64,000 bases of DNA from Acanthacorydalis orientalis (GCA_034766995.1 CM068313.1:33639996-33703995); one strand, 5' to 3'. Numbered from the stretch's first letter, positions 1 to 12,902 are shown. Numbers and translations: made by a program. The notes: generated from the letters alone by a model not told the origin.

Positions 1-349
1 TGTCTTGGCTATGTGCGACTATACAATGATAGAAATATCTCATTGCATCACAAAATGCATTTTTTTTTTATAAAAGTAGTATTCGGTTTTCCGTACAATT
101 CTTATTTGAGAAGAGTTAAAAATATCAATTTTATGCATATTGCTAAAAACATGACGGTCTCAAAAAAGGTTTTGTGTACACTACTGTTAATGAACTCGGG
201 TACCTCTTCTGATAAATCTGTAAAATAATAATCTTTCATTTTATTATTCTGTAGAATAATTTTCTTGAAATTCGGTCGTGACGTTTGCTTTTATTATTCT
301 GGAAGCCATTTAAAAATTATATCCTTTCTGCTTTTTTCTATATTTCTAC

Positions 350-380
<31 letters not shown>

Positions 381-3230
381 CACGCATAAAGATCTAGATT
401 TATTTTTTCATACATTAAAATTATTTTCTATGTCGTTAATATTGTATATCTTCTTTTAATTATTTTCAGATACTATAGAGCATTTGAATTTTATTTCGAC
501 TTTTTTGTTGTGAATGCCATTTTTTCTTCAAATACATAATGAAGTTTGTTCTGATAATCATGTTTATGTATTTACGCAGTTATTTACGATTCGAAAAACA
601 GAGTAATATGATAAAATATAACTACAACAACGATGATACTATTGAATGTATTCGCAATTTTGCTGTATATATCTTCACTTTTCTGCGCATAATCCTTCTT
701 AATAACCAGATACTTTTGCGTGTTTCATTTTTACATTGAATTACTTGCATTCAACTTTCTTTTGAATTTAATTATTATTGTTTGTGTATGTAGATAGCTT
801 AAAAAAGGTATATTAATAAGGTGTCATATTAATCTTTTACATAATATGAGTCGTTAACCGCAAAATTAATAAACCTTCAGTTCATTGGATTATATAGCCG
901 GACACTTTTGTGATTATTTATAAATTTATAATAATGTACAACTCGTTGTTTAAAGTTATACGTTTAAAAATAAAAATCGGAAAAATAACTTTTCTCCACG
1001 TCCATTTTTTTAAGTTAAAGTAGTGCGATTCAAAAGTCTCAAACTGACATATTTGTACCGAAATGTTCGGGATCTTTTCAGATTCTATATAGTGACGTCA
1101 GAATAAATTAAGTCAAATTCTTTTGAAAGAAAATAATAAAAACAGCAATGATTAATTTTCACCGAAAAGAAAAAAATATAGCTGAATAAAATTAAACAAA
1201 AACGAATTATGTTTTTGATGATTCAGGCACATCTTTCACAAATGACCAACACTGGTCCAAATTATTTCGGTGAAAAAGAGTTGGTCTAAGATGACTCACA
1301 TAGAGAACACTGAGTGCTTTTACGCGACTTTCGACTAAAGGGAAATAAATTGAAGCGCCAAACTTTCTAAATAGAGTATCTTGCATACCCTTCATGAAGA
1401 TCTAGGAATATGAAAAATTAGTGCAACATAGATGTATAGAATTATAAGTAATATACGATAAAACTACTGTTTTATATTATGTACCAGTATAAAAAACAGA
1501 TTCCGCTGAATGAGATAAAAAGTGAACTTCCTAAAAAAGCGAAAATGATTTAAAGCAAACGAATGGTCGTCACAATTACTTTTTAGAATTATGAATAATC
1601 ATTAATCAAATATTGCTGTAAATTGACTTTTGTTTTTATCTTTTGGATCATCTGTGCTGAAATATCGTAGAAAAGAAATGAGGAAAAATCAGTTAACGAT
1701 CCGCTTGTTAACATAATGCTCCAATTCACATTGATACTTTAATAAAAGATACTTATTCGCGAATATAGTTTCATTGAGATTGAATATGCATTTTACAATG
1801 CAAATTTAATACCTGTCGATTACTTTTAACTTTACATATTAAACGTTGTTTGTATGGCTACTGGATTTAACACGAACGAACAAATACATTAAATTATATT
1901 TAACTAATTTGAAAACAAATCTAGTGAGTATTTTATTATTATAGAGAAGGTTTTATTTGAATATGTAAAAAATATGTTGAAATAAAAGGGGATTACCTTA
2001 AAAAATAAAAAAAAAGTATGTTCCTGAGCCCCTTTTCTATCTCAGATCGGGAACTTTTGGACCGCATTACGTATGAACGGTTTATACAATCTATTTAATA
2101 AATTATAATTCTTTATAGTTACATTAATTTTAGTATACGTATTGTATATGTATGAATGAATCAGTACATAAAAACATATTGTTTATAACCGAATAAAATC
2201 TTGGTATGCTTATTTTAATATTACTAAATAATCAATATAGGGAATTTTTGATCCTTGATGAGTTAAATAATACATGATTCTTACAAAATCAATTGTTTCA
2301 AAATCTTATTAACCAATTAAGTTGCCAATAATATTCATATTTCTATACAATTGATGCAATAAAAACCCGTATGGCAAACCTGTTTTCTTTTCTTCTTTAA
2401 AACATCATGTTGTTCATCTGTTTGCACTTTGGAAAAATTTTGTGTACAGTGAATGTTTATGTATTTGAATAATGCAATGAATTATCACTTTTCATTTAAC
2501 TAATGTATTCGTTATTCAACTGATCGACGCCTTAGATAGAAAATATATTTATCAAATTATTAATTTACAATCAAATTTGCGTCACGTCTAAATTTATTAT
2601 TGTACAAAGAGCAACATGAAATAATAATAATACAGCAATAAAAATTGCGACTATAATTATTTTCGCATCATAGTAAATTATTAATTTAGAATTTTACTTT
2701 TTCGAGTTTTCAACGAGTATTTCTAATAATTTACAATAGAAATACGTACATTTAAATATTGGACTATTCATTTTTAACGTAACTGATAAGAATCGATAAA
2801 ATAACGTTTCTTGTAACTTATTAATTTTAATAGAATTAATTTATGGTCAAATAACAATAGAATAAAAAATATGTGTACCAAAAGGTAAGAAAAAAATTAA
2901 TAAAAATAAAATCATTCGAATATTTAATAATGAGTCGGATTCAACAATGGTCAAGAAATAATGTATTAATGAGTTGTAATGAATCTGAAGTATTTGTGAT
3001 TTTTAATATATATATATATATATAATTAAATGTATATTATTACTTTTTAAAATAAATATATTATTATTAGTATTTATGTAAAAAGGATATTATTTTTATT
3101 TCATTAAAAATCTATTTTAATATATGAAAGAAAATTTTAATTCTTTAATAAAAAATGTTCTTTACCTAAGCAAATAATGAGCTTTTCAAAGTTAATCAAC
3201 AGTGCGAATTAACTGTTTGTCTATCTATCC

Positions 3231-3280
<50 letters not shown>

Positions 3281-4735
3281 TTATATTGGTTTTTTTACAC
3301 ATAAACCAGTTGTTTTATGAGCAATGTATATTTTCATTAAGATGTAGTGCACATTCTTTAATTTTAAAAATTACATGATATTAAGATTAAAGTTTGAGTT
3401 TATTGCTTACAAGCGTGCAGGTGTTAATTATTTTGTAAAATCACGTCTTTTCATTTATACTATCCAGCTTCTTTCCAAACTTCGCTTCTATATTTTATAG
3501 ACACGCCTTGTATAATAGTCTTCTTGAATAAAAATAGTTCAGAATTGATAATATATAATTATGTCTACAAATCTCCTTTTCATTTATGATTATTATCTTA
3601 GTTTCGTCTATAAAATACTGTTCTACTTTCCTTTTATCTAATCTTTCTTAATTTACGTTTTTCGTCGAATTCAAAAACTTACTTAGCCATCAAAAAAACA
3701 ATCTGGGCTTCATTTCTAGGTAGATTTGTTGAATTTTATTCCATTATTTTAAATTGTACACAATTCTAATTTCAATACATGATCAGAAAATATACATTCA
3801 TTTCCATAAATTATCTTAGTTTATCCATTTATATCATCAAATAACAATACAAAAATTGATGACTTGAAAATACAATTATTTACTTTGATGTGAAACTGCA
3901 GCTTGAAGTTTAAATCTTCACAATAAAATCTCCAGTGATCATAATGTTACTTTTGTACTTTTAGTATATAAACTAGATGATTATACAATATTTAGTGATT
4001 ATTAAATAGTTAGTACATGATAAAGTAATTTATAATCGTCCGATGCATCATCATATGTATACACACACATACAAATGCTTTCAACGTACATAAAAAATAA
4101 ATGTATGCACGTATTTGACGGTTCTGGGCAATTAGAAATTGCTAATGACAAATCTAGAAATGAATCCACTCCAATTAAATTGATAAAAATAACTTACAAA
4201 ACATTGATTTCCTCGCGGTTAATGTTACAATTAAAAAAAGAAAAAAAACAATTTATTCAACGAGTGAAATCAACATATGTTAGTAACATTGCAAGTTGAA
4301 TGAAGTGATGAAAATTAATAATGCTTCGTTTTTATTAGTAGAAGAAATATAACTAAACAAGTTTATGTACGATTAGTGTATTTTATGATAGAAATTATAC
4401 TGTATTTAAAATCATATGAAATATTTTAATGTTATTCAATAAAATTAACAAAAAAATCTATAATGTTAAATCATATTAGCTCGGGGATGAACGTCTATAA
4501 TACCTATTTATTATAAATAAATGTACATATTTTCTTCATCTTTACTTTGTGATTCTTACTTAAAAATCTAATCGATGCATATGTAAAAAAGAAATGCTTC
4601 GATTTAATTTTTTCTCATGTATAATACCTTCCTCGAGTGTTGTTATAGTATCATATAATTGCTCATTTTATAAATGCATATTTTAATTTCGAAATCTTTA
4701 TCTACAAACTCGCGCGAGGAAGAAGTAAAAAATCG
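1..4735. other. AT-rich non-coding DNA, probably jing intron or 3' flank
   Basis: I recognise no gene here. It holds short TA tracts at about 3007-3025 and 3236-3278. A 74-codon ATG frame on the plus strand (4075-4299) has a mixed codon composition and no recognisable domain. A 62-codon minus-strand frame (1207-1395) is also unrecognised. A locally GC-richer patch near 2030-2075 could be an old repeat edge. Confidence 0.5.
4075..4299 (+). CDS. unidentified small ORF (74 codons), doubtful
   Basis: A true ATG opens this frame and a TGA closes it. The protein is basic in its second half (KKEKKQFIQRVKS) and contains MHVFDGSGQLEIA near the start. There is no signal peptide, membrane segment or recognised motif. 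It lies antisense to the 3' side of jing. It may be a chance frame or an exon remnant. I would keep it only if transcript or homology evidence appears. Confidence 0.12.
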   Translation: MLSTYIKNKCMHVFDGSGQLEIANDKSRNESTPIKLIKITYKTLISSRLMLQLKKEKKQFIQRVKSTYVSNIAS

Positions 4736-5059
4736 TTATTTCAGCAGACGCACAAAGTCGGACACTTCGCTGTTTATTATTATTTTATTTTAGATTTTCT
4801 ATCTGTTGTATATTTATTTAATATATTTCATTAATTCTGAAGTTTAAAAAAGTAATTATGGATTTTTGAAATTGTATCAGCAAATGAATTTTCTCTTAAT
4901 GAACCTAAAGATATATAAAATGTTTTGTAATAACAATTCTTCATAATAGAATTATTAAAGGTACTGTATTTTTCTTCCGTTTTAACCATTCAATACATAG
5001 GTCTTCGCCAGGCAACATTTTTTTAGACAATTAGTTCATTACTGAAATCATTATGATAC

Positions 5060-5123
5060 CTGAAAATATTTTCTAGCTGACAAAGATGTACGCATTGAAA
5101 TCGATCATCGCGAAATTTAAATA
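5060..5123 (-). CDS. possible downstream jing exon (weak)
   Basis: This 64-nt segment lies between a GGGCAG acceptor and a CAG|GTATCA donor. It stays open in exactly the phase required by the preceding exon (two bases, 20 codons, two bases). The translation (VFKFRDDRFQC, then VHLCQLENIF) does not visibly match the conserved C-terminal domain of AEBP2/jing. An earlier AG (TTTTTAG), six bases upstream, would give a different frame that stops after 17 whole codons. Phase agreement is the only strong argument. A further in-phase segment at 4736-4769 (after AACAG, ten codons then TAA) could end such a transcript, but its acceptor lacks a pyrimidine tract. Confidence 0.2.
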
Positions 5124-5534
5124 CTGCCCTAAAAATACAGTCATGAAGACTTGAAGTGTAAGTAAAAAATACAATTCAATTAGTTCATATTAAATAACCA
5201 ATGATTTCCAAACATATTTAAAAATTATCACGCTCTTACATGCCATATGCAAATACTAAGAGTAATATTTCAATAAAAATATAATAATTCTGTATTGTAA
5301 CAGATTAATCAATTATAATAAATATAATTAGTCTATAATACAAAATATTAATAATTTATAAAAAAAAAAACTCCACATTAATACACGAAGTTTGACTAAA
5401 CTTGAAAGTATTTTCGTTGTGATTATAAAAAAGTAAATACAGACAATACGAATAGCACTATTATTAATTATTAACATAGAGCGATTCTTTTACAAATATG
5501 TATAGAAATGCTATAAAATGGACAAATTGCCTAC

Positions 5535-5682
5535 CTGACCAGGGTTGTAGTCTGTAACGAATTTTCTTTCCACTTCGTTTAAGTAACTTGTTAGCACTTG
5601 ACTCTAAAGATTTTCTAGCACCATTCGTCGGTGTTCCTTCCGCAGAGTTGAAATGGCTATTCACATGGCGTTCAAGAGCAGT
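5535..5682 (-). CDS. jing: jing, exon completing finger 3 plus the basic linker
   Basis: This exon opens after a TGTTTACAG acceptor, only 64 bp downstream of the previous exon. It encodes TALERHVNSH, which completes finger 3. A polar stretch and then a basic region (KLLKRSGKKIRYR, LQPW) follow, which is the post-finger linker seen in AEBP2/jing proteins. It ends at TGGTCAG|GTAGGC after 49 codons plus one base, so the next exon must begin with two bases of a codon. In the family a C-terminal domain of roughly 100 residues should follow. It is not obvious in the 5.5 kb to the left edge, so either it lies outside the window or the candidates at 5060-5123 and 4736-4769 replace it. Confidence 0.85.
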
Positions 5683-5746
5683 CTGTAAACATACAAATAA
5701 ATTGAAATAATGATTTTCTAAAAACGTGTTTGGCACCGATACTTAC

Positions 5747-5926
5747 CTGTGAATTAAATCTACACCCGCAACCGTCTACAATGCACCGATAAGGTTTGTT
5801 TCCGGCGTGTGACAGTACATGTCTTTCTAACCAAGATCTGGAACATGACGTTCGACCATGTACTTTACAACCAATCCATAAACATACATAATTTTCCTTT
5901 GTCGCCTGAGATATAACATGTGCGAT
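5747..5926 (-). CDS. jing: jing, internal exon: end of finger 1, all of finger 2, start of finger 3
   Basis: This is a 180-nt, 60-codon exon in phase 0 at both ends. The acceptor is TTATTTCAG and the donor is CAG|GTAAGT. It starts with IAH, whose His completes finger 1 as H-x4-H. Finger 2 follows as CLWIGCKVHGRTS ending RHVLSH, with a long 15-residue C-to-H spacer. That spacer is a signature of the AEBP2/jing fingers. The linker AGNKPYR follows, then CIVDGCGCRFNSQ opens finger 3. The 738-bp intron separating it from the upstream exon contains a 64-bp (TA)n tract at 6083-6146. The match to the family layout is strong, so I am confident in both identity and boundaries. Confidence 0.9.
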
Positions 5927-6081
5927 CTGAAATAACGCGAACAGCATTCAATAATTGTATTGTCAACAATGATGAATTAAATTATATTATGATAAGAGAC
6001 TATTTATTTTTGCACGATTTATAATACACCAGTGTAATGACAGATTTTGGTGTTTTACCTTTCGAAAATCACGTTTTTAAC

Positions 6082-6148
<67 letters not shown>

Positions 6149-6664
6149 AAAAATAAGTAGTTTGTCAGTAAATGTTAAAAAAAATAATTCCTAAAAAATA
6201 TACTTCTGATACTACTATTAAATATTCAACCGAATAATTCTTTAATGTGAAAGGTACTGTTTTTAAACATTTCACGCAAATTTGTAAAAAAAGTACTGAC
6301 TTTCACAAATAAACGATACTTTAAAATGAAGAATAAATAAAACTGAACTTCGATGGGTAGACGTAATTAATAAGGAATATAATAAATAAAAATAATTGTT
6401 TAATAACTGTATAAATTAAAAAAATGAAAAAAATTGGGCAACTGCATTGGAAAAGAAAAAAAAATAAGATAATATGACAGACATGAACAAAATCGTTTAA
6501 ATTACATAAATGATTATCAAAGTTAGAGATTATTTTAGAAGTCCTATTCTGAACAACTGAATCAATTTTCATTAATAAAACATTAACGATAAAAATATGT
6601 CGTCCTCATAATCGGATTTTAGAATACAACTATATTCTAAAACATTTAAAAAGGAAATACTTAC
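5927..6664 (-). other. jing intron between the finger-1 halves
   Basis: This is a 738-bp GT-AG intron (GTAAGT donor, TTATTTCAG acceptor). It holds the TA tract at 6083-6146 and nothing else recognisable. Confidence 0.85.
6083..6146. repeat. (TA)n microsatellite inside a jing intron
   Basis: An uninterrupted TA tract of about 64 bp lies in the intron between the large jing exon and the finger-2 exon. Such tracts vary in length between individuals and can extrude cruciforms. Confidence 0.95.
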
Positions 6665-8882
6665 TTGTAAGTGCTCTAATAGAGCTCCGCTTGTTTCAAA
6701 TTGTGCTTTACATTCGGACCATCTGCAAAGTCCCGAATCTCTCGAGTCGGATCTTCGATGTTCCTTGTCTTCTTGACTGATTTCTCTTGGGGGAAATCGT
6801 ATAGTTTTGGGTTGCGATAATATTGGCGACTTCTGTGATTCTACTGATAGAATAGGTGTGGATGAGACAGAAATGTGTAAGAGAGCGTGAGGCTGTTTAT
6901 CGTTCGCATCCTCATCCGCAGATAAAACACGTGCGTCTTTTTTCTCTATCGAATTAACCGTACTTTTCTGTAACTCTGTGCATTCCACGTCTGATTTGCA
7001 TTTTTTCTGCAGTGCCGTTTCCGATGAAGAATTTTTTGGTGGGGCGAACAATTTTGTCTGTGTACTTAATGCAGCTGTTGGTGTTTTTAGACAATTTTCA
7101 TTAAACGTAGTCACTGTGGCAGGGGCGGGAGATGATTTCGGTTTTATGATAGGAACTGTCGGTGCACCGGTTTCTATTAGCGCGGAATTCGTATTAACAC
7201 TATTTGGGATCGATGGCGGTAGATGTGGATTTATTGATGTGCCGTTAAGTTTAACAGGAAGAGAATTAAGTTTTACTATAGGTATAAAAGTACCGTTTAA
7301 TTTAACTAGTGGAGGGCAGTTGGTGTAGCTGGGTGCAAACACTTGCATTGAATTCACTTTGGGCGTTACTACTGTAGGAAGGGCTGTATTCAAACTTGTC
7401 GGTATGATTAAAGGCGTAGATCTTTTTTGTATAGGAACAGCATTAACTAACTTGACGGCTCCATGGAAACTGCTTGCACTAGAAACTAGCACATTCTCGA
7501 TAGGTTGTGCTACATTAGCTGCGACCGAATTTATTTCTTGTGGAAATCTCAACGCTGTCAGTTTTACACTGGGATTCAATGAAGTCGACTGTGATGTTAA
7601 AGTACTCTTTTGTTGGTTGGCTGGAGGTTTGGGTAAAATTTTTCTCGTCAACGATACAACCGGACTCAATCTTTTATTCGTTTTTGTTTCTGTGACGTTT
7701 TTTAATTGACTCGCCATCGTTAAGGTCCTCACGTGTATTTTTCTATAGAAATCCGACGGCCGTATACTATCGCATTTACCGTTCACGACCAGTTTCCTGC
7801 CCATATTTCCCGATATTAATCCTAAATAATGCCCCTTTTTCTTCTTCGCACCCCCGTCCATACGAATCGATTCCAATTGCGTCTTAGAATTCGTTCCGCT
7901 GCCATTCAACTGTTTTTTAACACAAACCGGTGTTTTTATTTGCTCTTTGAAGTATTCAGTTATTTTACCTTGCGGATTTTTTTGTAAATTTTGTGCTACG
8001 TTAAGATGAGGTAATGTTCTCGTCTTACAAGTAAGCGTATTATTCTTGGCAGTTTCTTTCGGCAGTGGCTTTTCATTGGCGCGACCTTTTAAAGTTGCGG
8101 TCGTCACGTTCGGCTGTATCAAATTGGTATTTGCAACTACGAGCGTATTATTTACACTTATTTCGCTGGAAGATTGAGATTTAGGCAATATGTGACAGGA
8201 TATAGTGGGTGTTTTAATTAAGCTCGACGATGGTTTAAGTAAACGAGCTGGCGTCTTGTAAACGACAGGAGACACGTCGTGTTTAGATTCTAATAAAATT
8301 GGTGGGTGTACACTTTGCACCGGTGATGTGGCTGGTGCTAGTTGGGGTATCACCGGCTTTACATTTTGCAATGGCGCTACTGCCAGAAAACTGATCTGTG
8401 AGGACAATGAGGGTGAATTTGATGAAACAATTTCTTCTGCGACTGTTTTTAAACGTTTAGGAGATATTTTAGAATGTGTCAGATTTGTCGAATGTGTTCT
8501 TTTTAGACTCTGTGAAGTACGTGGTGCAGACAATGTGGATTGTGTTATGAAAGACGTTGGTTTTTTCGGAATATCTTTTGCCGTACTACTATTTTCCCTA
8601 TTAGGCTCGTTAACTGATTTCTCGTGTTTTTCTGTCTTGTTCCACGGCCAAAATTGCTTTGCAGTCGATGGTGGATCCGATGAAGACCAGCATGATACGG
8701 TGGTATCTTGTCGGGGTGGCATTGTTTGAATGCCACCTCCAGTTGATGTCGGCGCTGGCGATGAGTCTTCGCCGTGGCTCGACGTCGTACTGAATGGAGA
8801 ACCAGGGTCTGTAATATCGCTTGACGCCGTGCTGCTGCTGCTGCATGCTGAACAATCCGTGCAACTCAACTGTGCCACGCCA
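6665..8882 (-). CDS. jing: jing (AEBP2-type zinc finger protein), large exon with Ser-rich region and first half of finger 1
   Basis: This exon encodes 739 whole codons of an AEBP2/jing-family protein. In this family AEBP2 is a nuclear accessory subunit of Polycomb repressive complex 2, and fly jing acts in CNS midline, tracheal and border-cell development. The exon opens after a minus-strand AATTTCAG acceptor with one base completing a split codon, so coding continues upstream into an exon I did not find. It closes at CAA|GTAAGT. The first 60 residues are Ser/Thr/Pro-rich (SACSSSSTASSDITDP). The middle is long, disordered and Lys/Ser/Pro-rich. The last 21 residues begin C2H2 finger 1 (CRWSEC, ending LLEHLQ), whose final His lies in the next exon. 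GC content is clearly higher than in flanking DNA. The apparent open-frame start near 8923 is intronic read-through, not the real initiator. Several antisense open frames here are shadows. Identification rests on the fingers in this and the next two exons. Confidence 0.88.
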
Positions 8883-8919
8883 CTGAAATTAATAAACAAC
8901 TTATAGTATACATACATAA

Positions 8920-8950
<31 letters not shown>

Positions 8951-9043
8951 TCAAAGATGGAATATATCATGTCATTATCGCATACATTATTATATGTTTA
9001 ATTTAGTAAAAAACAAACGCTATGTTTTACGCATCGCAACATA

Positions 9044-9359
9044 CAGGGTTCTCGAACAAGGACGCAATTTTTTAGTTTGAAATAAAACACAGAATTTGCG
9101 TTGAAATTTCAAGTTTCTTTATTCTAAATAATATTTGGGAGTATGCCATTTATAAATGAAAAATAATATCGTGTAAGTGACCGCCGCGTGCTTTCTTACA
9201 ACTAAGTAATCTTCTGTTAAATTTCTCAATAACATCCCTCCACAACCGGGGCTCTATTTCACCAATTACTCTTTGGATATCATTTTTTAGGTCAAAAATT
9301 GTTTTAGGATTATTGACGTACACCTGTCCTTTAACTTGATCTCAAAGAAAGAGAAAATA

Positions 9360-9361
<2 letters not shown>
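9044..9361 (-). mobile_element. 3' fragment of a Tc1/IS630-like DNA transposon
   Basis: The left end is TA followed by CAGGGTTCTCGAAC, which fits a terminal inverted repeat abutting a TA target site. Reading inward on the minus strand, the segment carries the C-terminal part of a DDE transposase. The other side is cut off abruptly by a (TA)n tract starting at 9363, so the element is truncated and its other terminus is missing. Confidence 0.75.
9150..9360 (-). pseudogene. C-terminal remnant of a Tc1/IS630-like (Tc3-like) transposase
   Basis: Translation on the minus strand gives KGQVYVNNPKTI, then DLKNDIQRVIGEIEP, then RLLSCKKARGGHL, then DIIFHL and TAA. This is the conserved tail of insect transposases of the Tc1/mariner superfamily, downstream of the DFFLWGYLK block. 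That block is still visible as YFLFL-stop-DQVKGQ, where a Trp codon (TGG) reads TGA. The upstream catalytic region is gone, so the copy cannot encode an active enzyme. It is related to, but has different termini from, the element at 40.6-41.7 kb. Confidence 0.8.

Positions 9362-9362
<1 letters not shown>

Positions 9363-9419
<57 letters not shown>
9363..9419. repeat. (TA)n microsatellite truncating the transposon fragment
   Basis: About 57 bp of perfect TA directly abuts the broken end of the Tc1/IS630-like fragment. Confidence 0.95.
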
Positions 9420-9422
<3 letters not shown>

Positions 9423-9898
9423 GGAAAGAGACAGTAAAAAAAGAGGGGGAAGAAATGAGAAATTATGTAATAGATTTTACCTAATTACATTTTATAAAAT
9501 CATAATAATAATAGTATTTGTATAAGTGTATAAACATAATCAAAAATACAAGTGTTTATACAATAATTTTGATGAAAATTTAAGTAAAACAAGTTCAACT
9601 GATTTCTGATAAAAAAGTGACAACACTATAATATCATTATTTTGCATACAATATTTAGATATATAAGATAAAGAACATAAGTATCTTGTATATCGAAGTA
9701 TTTTCATTCTTCTAGGTTAATGTACATTATTTAAATATTTTAAGCAATATAAATGTTTATAAAAAAATTGCATGTTCAGCCAAAAGAATATCAATTAAAC
9801 ACCTTTACTTTTCAGTCTATACAGTTAATTCATTTTTTTTTATTATATATAATCCTACAAAATGTTTGATCTTTTTTCAATTAATATAACCTACATTT

Positions 9899-9959
<61 letters not shown>

Positions 9960-10231
9960 CTTTTAATATACTATTCAGATTTCACAATGAATTAAAATGA
10001 AGACTTTTGATTCACGTTGGCTCGATTAAAAAAAATTGCAATAATAATATAATAAATAAGAAAATAAAACATCTGTCAATCTACTATAGATAACAAGATG
10101 AAATTAACAATAACAAAATAATATAATACAAGCACACGTTTCCATAAAAGATAAATAATCCAAATAAAGTACACAAATTAAACAATAAAAGACATGTTAC
10201 AAAGTTAAAAAGTATCAAATTTGATGTATAT

Positions 10232-10306
<75 letters not shown>

Positions 10307-11560
10307 GTATTTCAATGTGTTATTGACATGTAGAAAAATATAATAAGTCTTTGTTGCAACTTGTGAACATTTTAATGGCAGTAAAACGAATTTATTACAA
10401 TTTTACATAATTCATAACAAATGTTTGTAAGTTTATGTGAACTAAAGAAACAAGATTTTTTTATTATAATGTATAGAAGTTATGGACTCCACACGAAGAT
10501 TAAAATTATTCCTTAGCTGGTTTTGCAATGCACTTGGGTATGACAGAACAGGATTAAGATTGTAGAAGGTTAAGTCAGGTCAGTCACAGGACAAGCCTGC
10601 GAAGATTAACATTCATATGACTTCGTACAACACACACACACACACACACATCACACGTGGTCACGCTGTCTATAAAAATGAAATAATTACTGGTCAGAAA
10701 AATATAATACTGCATACAAAAATAATATTTAAATGTAAATATTAATTAATGTATAAGATATGTTACATTAATTTATTTTTCGTTAAATTAAATATAAAAT
10801 AATGCATACACAGATAAATGCTCATTCTTTGAACACTGACCACTTCTTTTACTGTCTGTACGTAAATAAGTTCACAAAATTTACCACAGACGCTAACAAT
10901 CAAACACATTTTAACTCAATTGGCTTGCTATTAATTCAGTATTAACTCAATCTAGCTATTAATTCAATCGGCAGCTAGTATTGACAAGAAACGACTTTTT
11001 TATTAATATAAATAGTTATAAAAATAAGTTATACTCTACATCACTTTAAAATACGTTCTAGACTTTTACCCTTAAAACAATGACAGAGTAATCTAAGAAT
11101 TTATATTTATAACGCAGGTATATTATAAGTAAAAAAAATATGTTGCGCTTTTTTGAATGCATAGCATGCAAAATTTTCCGATTGCAAAATATTATAACTT
11201 AATGATTTATAAAACAATATATTTTGTTATATTCTGTTTTTATTCCCGTACACGTACTATTTATTATTATTTCAATTTATTCCCTTAGACCAACTGTTCA
11301 GTCAATAATTTCTATACCAGGTTTCTAACTATTCTATAATTTTTAATAACTATTCCACTTAAATATAATAAAAATAAAATTAATTACAGACTAATTTTCA
11401 TTGGCCTTTTATAATACATGTACACATTAATTTAAATCATTACATAAATACAATCTAGTTAACATGTTATTTCATATTTGTTTTAAATTGAACTGAAAAT
11501 GAAATCAACAACAAATTTTAATTTATCAATCAACGCTAGTCTTTCATTACAATATCGCAA

Positions 11561-11632
<72 letters not shown>

Positions 11633-11866
11633 TTCTATTATGTAACTTACTAAAATATTTTCATTGTTCTGGTTTTAAAAAAGTCTACATTATAATAAAA
11701 TAAATAAAACACCTAATGCATAAAAAAGCACTTTCAGTGTAACCATTTCTTAACTGTGAATTAAAACGAAATTAATAATATTTATTTTAATCCCTAAATA
11801 AAGATTTTTATGAAATGTTTATATTTATAAATTAATTAAACTATATGCATGCATCTCTCTCTCTCT

Positions 11867-11922
<56 letters not shown>

Positions 11923-12392
11923 CTGTAATAACATCAAAAATCATTTACGTTATGTACTAGAAATAACACTGTATAAAAATCGAATATAAATTAAAAGAAC
12001 GATTAACTGAAAAAGAATTTATACAAATAAAATATGAATGTATACACGACACTTTTTTTAAGAAAACGAATATCAAGGTTAAAAATTCGACGAGCATAAA
12101 TAAGTAATAAAAATACGCTTGCAAGTATACAGATATAAACGAAAACATAACGAATTATATTTTTAAAACATTCTGGTCTGTCAAGAATTATAAACAGTAA
12201 ACGGCAACGAAAGTGAACGCATCAAAAGCAAAATGAAACTGTTGATTTCTTATATGAAAATCGAGTTTAATATTATTATTGCTGTTTTTAAAAATAATAA
12301 TTTAATCGTTGTAGCTACAAAAAAAAAATAAAAGCTAGTATACAAATATAATACGTGGTGATTCGTATATTTCGATACTAACGTAACATAAG

Positions 12393-12460
<68 letters not shown>

Positions 12461-12627
12461 CTAATCAAACCTTACCCAAATAAAGTATGTTCAAGCACAC
12501 AACTTTTTGTAAAAAGAATTCGTTATAGAATTATAAAGAACAAATAATACACAATACAATCTCAAATTACTGCCAATCATAGGGTTTTCATTATATAGAA
12601 ATTCGTAATACGAAAAATTCACTGTTT
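9420..12627. other. AT-rich non-coding DNA with microsatellites
   Basis: No gene seen. TA tracts lie at 9902-9955, 10235-10293 (running into an AC tract to about 10305), 11564-11630, 11870-11914 (preceded by a CT tract at 11855-11868) and 12393-12459. A short AC tract is at about 10631-10649. A slightly GC-richer patch at 10490-10670 has no open frame of interest. Confidence 0.6.
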
Positions 12628-12705
12628 AATGTAATATTGAAAAATATATGTTTATTAGTTTGGGATACAATTCGATAATAACATTTTTTTTATAAGAACG
12701 ACTTT

Positions 12706-12770
<65 letters not shown>

Positions 12771-12852
12771 GTAATATTGAAAAATATATGTTTATAAGTT
12801 TAGGATACAATTCGATAATAATATTTTTTTATAAGAACGACTTTTTTTTAAT
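12628..12852. repeat. tandem duplication of an ~85-bp unit around a TA tract
   Basis: The unit at 12628-12712 is repeated at 12768-12852 with few mismatches (shared TACAATTCGATAATA and ATAAGAACGAC blocks). A 56-bp TA tract separates the units, giving a period of about 140 bp. A further TA tract (12859-12899) follows the second copy, so unit and tract were probably copied together. Confidence 0.85.

Positions 12853-12898
<46 letters not shown>

Positions 12899-12902
<4 letters not shown>

Noticed and set aside
1207..1395. 62-codon minus-strand frame tested as the missing jing C-terminus
   Set aside because: Its sequence (FGASIYFPLVESRVK) does not resemble the AEBP2/jing C-terminal domain, and no acceptor in the required phase precedes it.
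6978..8729. Plus-strand and alternative minus-strand frames over the large jing exon (6978-7328, 7359-7709, 8328-8729, 8545-8736, 8610-8864)
   Set aside because: They are shadows of the GC-richer jing coding exon, whose frame is confirmed by splice phases and zinc fingers.
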